Shown in pieces: positions 39,061 to 54,303 of a DNA stretch of 64,000 nucleotides (position 1 is the stretch's first letter; the number at the start of each line of letters is the position of its first letter). The DNA lies in contig JALIGW010000004.1 of assembly GCA_023053685.1 (NCBI GenBank), positions 86,444,249 to 86,508,248 of the forward strand. Direction: 5' to 3'. This stretch comes from Diadophis punctatus similis. Its lineage: Eukaryota; Chordata; Lepidosauria; Squamata; Dipsadidae. Under the pieces are notes generated by a model, which was not told where the DNA came from, ran no database searches, and saw only the letters and a list, made by a program, of their open reading frames with translations. The position numbers and the translations under genes are program-made.

Positions 39061-39121
39061 TCCTTCCTTCCTTCCTTCCTTCCTTCCTTCCTTCCTTCCT
39101 TCCTTCCTTCCTTCCTTCCTT
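39061..39121. repeat. CCTT pyrimidine microsatellite
   Basis: TTCC units in a pure pyrimidine strand just after the exon 7 donor. Confidence 0.97.
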
Positions 39122-39669
39122 TCTTTTTCTTCTGTGTATTTAATTCAGCTTTTCCAAACTGGACTCCCATCAGATACGTTGGGCTAAAAAGGAGCCCAGG
39201 GAAAGTGAATGGAAAGAAAAGAAAAAAGAAAAAGCCGACCCTTCTGTGTAGAACTGAATGCAAAGTTCGGGTCTGCTCCTTATTTTAATTCCAAAGCTCC
39301 ATTTTGTATTGCGATGGCCTGATCCCACCGGCTTCCCGTCCCCTTTCTGCCTCCTGCCTCTGCTCAGCTGAGGGGGGGTCTCTGAGGCTCCCGAGTGGCA
39401 CATGGTGCTCCTCCAGCGTCCCATTGGTCACATGAGAGATTAGAGTCCCCCCCCCTTTTTAGCTTTCAAGATTTTAGAGCATCACAATCAGGCACCCTCT
39501 TCAAGGAGCTCCTTTGCCTTGACCTAAAATACTGCAGTGAGTCAGTCAAAATCATTTGCCTGCAGGGCCTCCGCTCGGCTGTGATCAGGTAAGGTGTCAC
39601 CTGAGGGGCCTAACCTCTGCTTTCATACAAGACACTGACTGAAGGGTTGCTTTTCGCCTTTTGTACATG

Positions 39670-39813
39670 TACCCTGTTTCCCCCAAAATAAGACATCCCC
39701 TGATAATAATAATCCCAATCGGGCTTTTTGAGTGCATGGCAATAAGGCCAAGCGCTTATTTCAGGGTTCAAAAAATATATAAGACAGGGTCTTATTTTCG
39801 GGGAAACACGGTG
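39670..39813. mobile_element. MITE with Tc1/mariner-like ends
   Basis: The left end TACCCTGTTTCCCCCAAAAT and the right end, complement of TTTTCGGGGAAACACGGT, form inverted repeats about 26 bases long. Internal phrases such as AAGCGCTTATTTCAGGGTTC are shared by a dispersed short element I remember. TA at the border suggests Tc1/mariner but is not decisive. Confidence 0.55.
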
Positions 39814-39922
39814 TGCAGCTTGGGTTAGTTTGTGGTCAGGTGCTTTGCGCTGAGCCGGAAGGTGGATGGACTGAGTCATGTTGTGTGAATGCACAACTTA
39901 GCAGAGTCTAGCCTGGCTCTGA

Positions 39923-40129
<207 letters not shown>

Positions 40130-40672
40130 TAGTTGCTTAGCTGTATTTAAATATTTCATAGCAGGAAGGTCATGTTAATAATAAACAATAAACCATGATT
40201 TCATGCAGCAGCCACAGTGGCATGTTTCACACGTTGAGCAATAATGTCACCTGCTTGGCTTTGGCTTAGCGTTATGTGTGAATGGGGACAATGGGGATTT
40301 TTCAACAAATATTGGTTGAAATAAACCCCAGTTTAGAATAATGTGCGAACCAGTTTAAATTTGCACATTTTCTTTCCACTTCTTCTTCCAGTTCAGTATC
40401 ACAGAAGATTCAGGATGCTCTCGCTTCTATTTTTAATTAGCCATAGCAATAACAAAATATGTCAGTTCTCCTTGCAATTCCAACAGAACAGGAGACCGAT
40501 ACAGCATGACGCCCAAACTGGCCCTCTGGGTCAGTAATAACCCCACAGAATTAAGCATGCGAAATTATTTCTTTGCTAGGTAGTATAAACAAGCCATTTG
40601 TCTATTTATGTATATTGTTAAAATATCTAATTCTAGTGCAAGTTAAACTGCCTCATGTTTCCATTTTTGCAG

Positions 40673-40742
40673 AGGACGTATTTTTGCTCCAGACTCGGGA
40701 TAACAAAAACCCAGTGATATTTGGACTCTTCAACACTACAAG
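40673..40742 (+). CDS. SEMA3E: SEMA3E exon 9, Sema domain
   Basis: This 70-base exon has acceptor TTCCATTTTTGCAG and donor ACAAG|GTAGGC, phase 1 to phase 2 (residues 272-294 plus part of 295). It encodes EDVFLLQTRDNKNPVIFGLF, then NTT. With the Ser split into exon 10 this forms NTTS, a potential N-glycosylation site. DVFLL.T.D.KNP..FG.F is the expected family pattern. Confidence 0.96.
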
Positions 40743-41663
40743 GTAGGCAGATACGATGTGGGAAGGTAATGGAGACCCTGATGTACAGGCCACAAGCCCC
40801 CCTACGCCCTGTCAGCAAACTAACGGGACAGTTAGGTGATAACGATGTAAGAATGAGCGGATATCATAAACTAGAATTTATTCCTGGACAATAAAATGGT
40901 TGACATTGGGTTAATTGCTTCTAGTCTGTAGGCAGAATCCCATCTCCTGAAGGGGCTCTGGAGGGTCCAGATTGAATTTTCTCTGTAGGCGATCACAGAT
41001 CCCAGCCAGGCCCGGTCTGGTTCTTACCTTTCATATCAAAAGAAGTGATCACACCACTGGATTTAGGCAAATACATTTGATAGGATGCACTGCAAAGCAA
41101 TCTGCCCATTTTTCCCTGCTTCTCTTCTCTCCCTTCTTCTCAAGAATAAAACCAACAGGCAATAACATGTTCCTTTGAAACACTAAACAATTTTCATAGC
41201 AACCCAACATTGTTGTCTGAGGATTAAATGCCTGAGGAAGCCAATCAGAGCTGCGCCACTCTCCGAGAGAGGAAACCTGGAACTAGGAACACTGTTGTCC
41301 TTTGTCATCGCTTCTGGCTTCCCTCTCTTCCAGTAATGGAGGCTGCTTGCAAGAAGCAGCCCTGGACACCGGGGAAGGGAAGGGTGTCCAGCAGCTTTCG
41401 CTTCCGAGACGGCCTGAGCCCTGAGCAAGGGGTTCCCAGGGGGAGGTGAAAACAGGAGTGACCATGTTGTAACACCAACTGCCCTGCTCCTCGGGCATTG
41501 CAGGAGCAGATCCTTAAATGGAAATTGTCAGTGGCACAAGCAGACTCGAGAATGGAGAGGGGGGGGGAGGGCTGAAGCCACCACTAGACAAAGTGGTTAC
41601 GTAATGACAAGCTTTCCACGAAGAACTTTCAAATCATGAACTTCTACCCTTTTTGTCTTGCAG
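40743..41663. other. intron 9, no element recognised
   Basis: Mixed sequence. Overlapping frames on both strands at 41183-41498 lack motifs. Confidence 0.5.
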
Positions 41664-41808
41664 CAACATATTCCACGGGTATGCGGTCTGTGTCTATCAC
41701 ATGGCCAGTGTTCGGGCGGCTTTCAACGGACCGTATGCTCACAAAGAAGGGCCTGAATACCACTGGTCTGTGTATGAAGGCAAAGTGCCCTACCCAAGAC
41801 CTGGATCG
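41664..41808 (+). CDS. SEMA3E: SEMA3E exon 10, Sema domain
   Basis: This 145-base exon has acceptor TTTTTGTCTTGCAG and donor TCG|GTGAGT, phase 2 to phase 0 (residues 295-343). It encodes [20 protein letters not shown], then [20 protein letters not shown] and [29 protein letters not shown] is the most recognisable class 3 Sema block. Confidence 0.97.
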
Positions 41809-46323
<4,515 letters not shown>

Positions 46324-46425
46324 ATAAAATGTGACTAAATGCTGCTGTTTATGCCTTATGTGTCCAATCACACTTGGCCAATAAATAGAATATACTATTC
46401 TATTCCGTTCCGTTCTGTTGTTGTT
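46324..46425 (+). mobile_element. L2-like LINE 3' tail
   Basis: GTGTCCAATCACACTTGGCC, then AATAAATAGAATATACTATTC, with an ATTCT/GTTCC simple tail. It is the opposite-strand match to the 3' end of the copy at 34690. Confidence 0.65.
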
Positions 46426-46623
46426 AAACTTCGAACATTTGAAATTGTCTAGAGGTGGTTCCTGTTTCTGACTATTTGAATTTATATACACTTATTTTTG
46501 AATGACTTGCAGATTTAAATGTTGGCATGTTAGTTTAAAACATTTTTATCTTAAATGATTGACATGGGTTTTTTTAACCAATTCCTAATTATCTGATAGA
46601 CTCCTTTTCATGTTCACCTACAG

Positions 46624-46715
46624 ATACTGGAATTGTCTTGAAAGTTATCACAATTTACAACCAAGACACAGAATCTATGGAGGAAGTGGTTCTTGAAGAG
46701 CTGCAGGTGTTTAAA
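46624..46715 (+). CDS. SEMA3E: SEMA3E exon 12, Sema domain
   Basis: This 92-base exon has acceptor TTCACCTACAG and donor AAA|GTGAGT, phase 1 to phase 0 (residues 418-448). It encodes DTGIVLKVITIYNQDTESME, then EVVLEELQVFK. D.G.VLKV and VLEELQ.F are standard last-blade Sema strands. Confidence 0.96.
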
Positions 46716-47450
46716 GTGAGTGAGCCTTTTAACCCCTGGCTTTTAACTCCGGCCTCCCCACTGACACTTCCACACAGGACACACATCACACACACCCTAT
46801 CTGCTACATCACTCACAGGCCTACTTGTTTAGACTGCTTGTCCATACTTATTTAGACTACCGTAATGAACCCTACGTGGGGCTGCCCTTGAAGACTATAC
46901 AGACTCTGTGTGTGTATGTGTGTGTGTGTTAGATTTTGCTTCCTGCAATAATGCCCAGGAGGCCTTAAGAAATATGGCAGGCAGGAAAGGCTTGTTTAAA
47001 TCTTATTTTCAGTACAAACTGTGCAGCCTGTCTTAATTCCATGATGAAACGGCTCCCTTTTTTGAGACTGGAATAGTCAAAAGGCCTTTTCCAGCAGTTG
47101 CGAAGCTCTTTGGGTGATTACTACTGTTATCACTTTGTCTATTCGTTTATGTGTTCCCCGGCAGTTATTTGAAGGTGGGCCAAGAACCTGGCAGGAGATA
47201 GAGTGGCAGGGGAGGTACACATGGCAATAGGTTGACTATGGATGAGGCTGCTCCTTGCTCATCACAGAAAGCTTTGGGTGGACTGAAGAATGGCCGAAAG
47301 GCAGAAGGAATCTACCTTTGCAGTAGATTACTAAGCAATCTTGGCACAAAATGTGCAATTCTTGGATGGGCCGATCACCAATATGTAGCTATCTTAACTG
47401 CATGAATGAATAGCCTCTTTCCTAATGAAGAAAAATGTTTTCACTTTCAG
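46716..47450. other. intron 12, no element recognised
   Basis: A TG run at 46908-46929. Otherwise unremarkable. Confidence 0.5.
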
Positions 47451-47492
47451 GTGCCAGCTCCTATTATTTTTATGGAAATTTCTTCCAAAAGA
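47451..47492 (+). CDS. SEMA3E: SEMA3E exon 13, 42-base exon
   Basis: This 42-base phase 0/0 exon has acceptor TTTTCACTTTCAG and a consensus donor AGA|GTAAGT. It encodes residues 449-462, VPAPIIFMEISSKR. M.IS.K(R/Q) followed by QQ..VG in exon 14 is the family pattern. Its length equals that of the human exon as I remember it. Skipping would keep the frame but remove a propeller strand. Confidence 0.94.
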
Positions 47493-47640
47493 GTAAGTGT
47501 TATCCCTTTTTTAAAGAAAATTATTTCATTCTTCTTAGCCGTGTAAACATAGCCAATATGTAGACATTCAAAGATAATGAAATATTTGTTCTAAGCTGTT
47601 ATTCCCCCCCCCAATGGTCCATCAGGATCCATGCCCCAAG

Positions 47641-47870
47641 AAATTTTAATTTAATTTAATTTAATAGATTTGTATGCCGCCCAACTCCCGGGGGACTCTG
47701 GGCGTCTCACAGCATGTCAAATCCATTACAAATAAAAACATATAACAGTTAAAAAGATATAAAAATTAAAAAATCTCCAACATTCATAACAAGGGGGGGA
47801 GACTTTAAGGCCCCCATTTTAAATCCTATGCCTTGTAAGAGGTGACGTTTTCCTACGCTACGAGAGCTTT
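47641..47870 (-). mobile_element. LINE 3' end with AATTT tail
   Basis: AATTT units are followed by TTGTATGCCGCCCAACTCCC and GGGGGACTCTGGGCG. This matches the copies at 12317 and 20347. Confidence 0.75.
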
Positions 47871-48084
47871 GCAAATCAAGGGACTCCTATCGTACTTTGG
47901 TTTTTCAGGTCAGCCCTGCCTGGCTTAAGAAAATGAAGCAGCCAGGCAAACATTCTACAGGTGCAGATTCCCAGTATAGGTAGAGGTACCCCAAAGGATA
48001 CCTCATACACCTCTTCAGGGCATAGTATGTCTTAAAACATTGTTTTCTATCTTGATTCATCAAACAGAAACCAGCTCATAATCT

Positions 48085-48285
48085 TTCCACAAAGACTCTA
48101 AGTTCTAGTCCTGCCTTAGGCGCCAAACCAGCTGGGTGACCTTGGGCCAGTCAGTCTCTCTCAGCCCTAGAAAGTAGGCAAGGGTAAACCACTTGTGGAA
48201 AAATCTACAGCCAAGAAAACTCTAGGAACCTGTCCAGGCAGTTGCGAAGAGTCAAGACTAACTCAAAGGCACCAAAAACGAAACC
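48085..48285 (+). mobile_element. SINE, same body as 3160-3345
   Basis: TCCTGCCTTAGGCGCCAAAC, then CAGCTGGGTGACCTTGGGCC and CAAGAAAACTCTAGGAACC. These phrases match the SINE split by the hAT element in intron 1. The tRNA-like head is missing or degraded. Confidence 0.75.
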
Positions 48286-49680
<1,395 letters not shown>

Positions 49681-49986
49681 TAAGAAACTTACTTGGCCTG
49701 TGAAACGGCATGCGATTGGCAAAAATTCTGCATTTGAGGGCACCATCTGCCCGCTTTCTTTCAGGACCAAACGTCAGCGTTTGTCAAATGACTGTGAGTC
49801 CTCCCTTAGGGGCCGGATGACTGTTTCTCGGGAAAGTCCTGGATTGACCGATGGAGGTGAACTAGACTCCCTTTCTGGTCAAAGGCTGGGGTCATGGAAC
49901 AAGTGTACCCTGGTAATTGAATTAACCCATTTTCCAAATTCACAACACGTGGAAGCAAATTGCAAATTGTTTTTCATTTTGCTCAG

Positions 49987-50054
49987 ACGCTTCCGTAGGC
50001 AAGATATCCGTCACGGAAATGCAGCTCAGCAGTGCTTCGGCCAGCAGTTGCTAG
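49987..50054 (+). CDS. SEMA3E: SEMA3E exon 15, furin-type cleavage site
   Basis: This 68-base exon has acceptor TTCATTTTGCTCAG and donor CTAG|GTAATT, phase 2 to phase 1 (residues 518-540 plus part of 541). It completes an Arg and continues RFRRQDIRHGNAAQQCFGQQ. The R-R-F-R-R run spanning the exon 14/15 junction fits a proprotein-convertase site. SEMA3E is known to be cleaved here to a shorter form (about 61 kDa) with altered receptor use. Confidence 0.95.
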
Positions 50055-50638
50055 GTAATTATTTCTCTTCTGTGCCTAAGAAGAAAGTGGGAAAGATTGT
50101 AGGTTGCATCAGCAGAGGGAGGGTATCAAGGTCACGTGAAGCATTTTGGGTGGGTGGGATGAAATGGGTGGCCCTTAGAACCACCTACAATCATTGGGGT
50201 ATATTTCCTACTTCGGGTTCCAATTTCAGGCAGGGAAAACCAAAGCCTCGTCTTAACGTTGCTGCCGGGAGGAGCTGTACAGATTGTAACCTGGCTTGCC
50301 CCAACTGAGACGTTATGTGCGGAGGGGGGGAGGGCAGGGCAATGTCTGCCAACAGGATTTTCTGATAATTCTGTCATAGGAGATAAGCGTGTAGGCAAAG
50401 TAGCTGTGCGAATGTGCTCACTGTTTATATAAAAAAACCCCAAATATAGAATATTTTCTATATTGGTGGCCACCCCAAAAACAGACTGCACACGGAAGTT
50501 CCTCCTTGTTGAATGCTTAGTGGCTACCTGATGAGGGGGGGGCGTTCTCCTTTGCCTATTAAAACCAAAGATCAGTTTCTCTTCCGAGGTGGGTGCGAGT
50601 GGCCCTGGGTGCTGATGGGTGTCTCCTCCCGTCCGCAG
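50055..50638. other. intron 15, no element recognised
   Basis: Unremarkable sequence. A long open frame at 49568-50308 only passes through exons 14 and 15 in another frame. Confidence 0.5.
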
Positions 50639-50778
50639 GAGACGCCTCGGGCAAGGCGGAGGAGCGGCTGGTGTACGGCATAGAGCACAACAGCACCCTC
50701 CTGGAGTGCGTCCCCAGGACCCTGCAAGCCAAAGTGATCTGGTTTGTGCAGAGAGCTCACGAAGCCCGGAAGGAAGAG
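50639..50778 (+). CDS. SEMA3E: SEMA3E exon 16, Ig-like domain first half
   Basis: This 140-base exon has acceptor CTCCCGTCCGCAG and donor GAG|GTACTT, phase 1 to phase 0 (residues 541-587). It encodes GDASGKAEERLVYGIEHNST, then LLECVPRTLQAKVIWFVQRA and HEARKEE. NST is a potential N-glycosylation site. LLEC.P.SLQA...W is the first Ig cysteine strand. The exon is more GC-rich than its neighbours. Confidence 0.96.
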
Positions 50779-51741
50779 GTACTTGCCCTGGCCCTGGCCC
50801 TGCTCTTGCTTTCATGGGGCTTTCCTGTGCAGACCGCCTGGTGTCCAAGGGCAGCGTGTGATTTGGGGTACAGGGGTACAAGATGCAGGGGGGCGTCTGT
50901 CAGCAGGCATCTTCCTGAGGGATCTTGCTGGGAGATTCAGCAGCTTCAGGTGTTCCCGACAGGTACTGCTCCTCTGCTCTTCCACAAAAGCCCGTCCCAT
51001 TTTGCCCTTTGAAATGGAATCTCTGCACACCCCTAACTCCTTCTATGCCTCCCCTCACTACGTTCAGTGTTTTGTCAGGTTCAGGTTCACATACACACAC
51101 GCACACACACCCTCAAGCACGGCTTCTATTTCATGAAACATTGCTAATGAAAGAAGCATTACGTGCGTTCCATTAGCCCCCCTGAGTTTGTGATTACGCC
51201 TTTCACACTTCCACTAATATTCCTCCCAAAATTGTTTTAGCATCGTTCAACATAGCTAACCGAACCTAAACAGCAACATGTGTATGAAGCATTCTGAAGG
51301 GAACAAAGATCATTCAAGTCCCTCAGCCTTTCTGGAGAATGGGTGCTGCAGACTCCCAGATCTGCTGTGATCTCATCTACTTTAAACAAGGAAGTTAAAT
51401 TCTTTCCTTTTTTTTCCATGTTGAGGGCAACTCCTAGACCAAAAGGATATTCAGGGAAAAAAAACTACAAATAAATCAGTAAAACTAATGATGCCTTCAA
51501 AAACTTAACTTTGGGGTACTTCAAGTTATTTGAATTTAACATCCCTGAATTTTATTCAAAATTTTCTAAATTTTACTGATACATTTATTAGACTCTTCCT
51601 CTAAACCCAATTCAGTTATACAAGTCTGCAATTATATTAGGAATGTAATCATTTACTGCTAGTCGATCTTAGTTGCATCAGTCTGATTTTTAAAAAAACC
51701 TTCTTATGGATGAAACAGTTTCCCCTTTGACCCGCACGCAG
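50779..51741. other. intron 16, no element recognised
   Basis: A short CA patch at 51090-51110. Otherwise unremarkable. Confidence 0.5.
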
Positions 51742-52197
51742 GTGAAGGCCGACGAGAGGATCCTTAAAATGGACATTGGCCTGCTGTTTTTAAGACTGCA
51801 CCGGACGGATGCTGGGACGTATTTTTGCCAGACGGTGGAGCACAGCATCATTCACACGGTGAGAAAAATCACCCTGGAAGTGGTGGAAGAGGAGCGTGTA
51901 GATTACATTTTCAGCAAGGACTATGAAGAGGAGCTGGCTCAGAAAATGCCCTGCCCTGCTCAGAGCAGCATCGCCCACGGATCGAAGCCCTGGTACAAGG
52001 AGTTCCTGCAACTCATAGGCTACAGCAATTTTCAGAGAGTGGAGGAATATTGTGAGAAAGTCTGGTGCACAGATAAGAAGAGAAAAAAGCTGAAAATGAC
52101 TCCATCTAAGTGGAAGTATGCCAATCCACAAGAAAAAAAGGCACGTATCAGATCGGAGCATAACAGGGTTCCCAGGCACACCCAGGCTGACTCCTGA
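51742..52197 (+). CDS. SEMA3E: SEMA3E exon 17, Ig second half, basic tail, stop
   Basis: The last coding exon has acceptor CCCGCACGCAG, phase 0, and ends with TGA at 52195-52197 (151 residues). It encodes VKADERILKMDIGLLFLRLH, then the second Ig cysteine strand DAGTYFCQTVEHS. A linker with MPCPAQSS follows, then KPWYKEFLQLIGYSNFQRV and EEYCEKVWCTDKKRKKLKM. The tail is rich in Lys and Arg, as in neuropilin- and heparan-binding class 3 tails. It ends VPRHTQADS, close to the SEMA3E terminus I remember. Confidence 0.97.
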   Translation: MKADERILKMDIGLLFLRLHRTDAGTYFCQTVEHSIIHTVRKITLEVVEEERVDYIFSKDYEEELAQKMPCPAQSSIAHGSKPWYKEFLQLIGYSNFQRVEEYCEKVWCTDKKRKKLKMTPSKWKYANPQEKKARIRSEHNRVPRHTQADS

Positions 52198-52762
52198 TGG
52201 GGGAGAACCCATAATACCGTGCAGCCCCTCCCCCACCCACCCAAAATAAATCCATTCAGGAGACCTTTGTGGTTTTTGGACCCAATGAAAGGGATGTTGA
52301 GACTGGAAATGAGCTAAAATGCTTTTAGTAAGTTATATACTTGATGTCTATTTAGATGCATTTTTTAAAAAAAAACCTACTTAAATGTTGAATTTTAATT
52401 GTATCATTATGACTCAAGCTTCAATTGAAAGACAATCTGACAATCTTCATATTCAGCATTTAGTCCAATTAATCATGGACGAGCTTGCACTGTATATTTT
52501 AGTGTATTTGGGGGTATTTAAGTGAATTCAGATTGCTGATGTTTTGATAAGCACAGCAACAGTAAATTGTATTGTTTTGGGGTTTTTTATTTCAAACATG
52601 GCTATAATTGATTTTCATGTGGCATATCCTAAAGCCTCGTTCTAAATTCTAGAAATTTTACAGTTTTCACTTCTGAAAAGCATGTTTCTTAATTCTTGCT
52701 TGGTTTGCATATGTGAGGGCATGGGAGGAGAGGTGAGCGGAAAGAAGGTAATCATAAATAAA
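52198..52762 (+). other. SEMA3E: probable SEMA3E 3' untranslated region
   Basis: This is AT-rich sequence after the stop codon. It has an AATAAA at 52245-52250, only 48 bases past the stop, and another at 52757-52762. Either could be the poly(A) signal, and neither has an obvious downstream GT-rich element that settles it. The true end is unknown from sequence alone. Confidence 0.4.
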
Positions 52763-53916
52763 AGCTGAAAAACAAACGAAAAGCAAAACTATTTGAGCAG
52801 TGCAGCGGAGCATATCTGCAGAGGCAATGAGAAGGCGTCTTCCTTGAAATGCACACATTGGCATTTCTGTGAAATTTTCCTGAACGGAGCCCAACTATTT
52901 CACTGATGGCTTCCGGAGCCTTGTACCAAGAAGGATAATAGATGATCCCAGGTTCATCCTGTGAGGATCATTTAATAACTCAAGAGTGCAATGATACAGG
53001 CCTACAAAACAAGATTTAAAATTAGCCACGTGTGTGAATATGATAGGTATATTAAAGAGAAAGTCTTGCCAGTTCTATCATTTCTGTGTTTTGTCCCTTC
53101 TAGGTCCGTTCTTACCATAAAGTCCTTCTCGTACGTTTTGTACTAAGCAGAATGCCTATTGGAATGGTCAATATTGGTAAAAGGTTAGCGAGTGTCCGAA
53201 ATTTATTGCCACACTTGATATTATTTCCATCTGCTTCTCAACTACAGCCAAGGTGCATCTTCCTTTTAAAAGGCTGATATCCGCATCTACACTGGGAGGA
53301 AGGGGCCCACTGTTAAACCTCCCCCCAACCTCACAGCAAGAAGGCGCATAGCACCCCCACGCACTCTGGGCAGGCACGAACCTCTGAATTGGAGATTGGA
53401 TTCGAATGAACGGACTTTCCAAACTTCATTAGTAAGTCACATTAAATCTAGTGTCCCAACAGCGGTCTCCTAACAAATTTAGTGATTTAGAAATACTTTT
53501 TCTCACATTAATTTGAATCATTGGATTGGGGTGTCAATATTTTAAACTGAATTGACTGTTATAATGAAGTAATATTCCTAATATGCATTTTAAATATCCT
53601 TATTAGCTAAAAATAGGCAGGGCTGCACTAATGATGTTAAGGGATTATATGAAAAACCTCAATCAAATAAGCACCACTGGGTTGGGCCATTCAAAGGTCC
53701 ACCTGTTGATGAGAATGACTCCAGCCATGAATTATTTCTCAGCATCTGCATGCTGGCCTGACATCTCTTACAGCGTCAACTGTTAACTGCTGTGCCAACA
53801 CTTTCTCCCACTTTGACTCCCTGACTTCAGTATCCGCTTCCTGGTTTGCCACATGACCAACCCCCACCTCCCTCTTTCTGACCTTGGGATTGTTTCTGCA
53901 AATGTGCCTCATGTTG
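52763..53916. other. intergenic stretch before the copia element
   Basis: AT-rich, no gene or repeat recognised. The CATTA target copy is at 53917-53921. Confidence 0.5.
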
Positions 53917-53921
53917 CATTA

Positions 53922-54187
53922 TGTTGGAATATTCATGACTGGGAGAGCCATGTGATTGAGTCAGCCAATCAGGCTGAAGTGTTAATTGAGCATGTCCAGA
54001 AACTTAGCAAGAAGAAGGGTGTGGTTTAGTCTGTCCACCATTATACTCCAGTATGAAAACATCTCAACATGTGATCTGAAACAAAGTGTGGTATTGTTAA
54101 TGTTTTATTCTACTTATAAAGAAGTTATTTGAATCAGCAAAATGCAGTTATCTTTTGAAGCTTCTGATTTATTGCGTAACTCTGACA
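53922..54187 (+). repeat. copia 5' LTR
   Basis: This 266-bp repeat has TG...CA ends and matches the 3' copy over its full length by eye. A TATAAA lies at 54115-54120, close to the LTR end. Whether this is the promoter TATA box or is not used cannot be told, because the transcription start is unknown. The LTR is AT-rich and contains no long open frame of its own. Confidence 0.96.
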
Positions 54188-54201
54188 GGTTATGGGCCCA
54201 G
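54188..54201 (+). other. copia primer-binding site, tRNA-iMet anticodon arm type
   Basis: The 14 bases right after the 5' LTR, GGTTATGGGCCCAG, are the reverse complement of the anticodon stem-loop of vertebrate initiator tRNA-Met (CTGGGCCCATAACC). They do not match a tRNA 3' end. Drosophila copia primes reverse transcription from an internal site on a half-tRNA of iMet, and this arrangement fits that mode. Confidence 0.85.
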
Positions 54202-54303
54202 GAATCGCTCAAGAAGTAAAATTAAAACTGCATTGTAATTTAAAGCTGATAAGAAGCTGTCTGTGTTGTTAAAGGAACAGGCAGAGAAGAAAAATAAAGC
54301 AGG

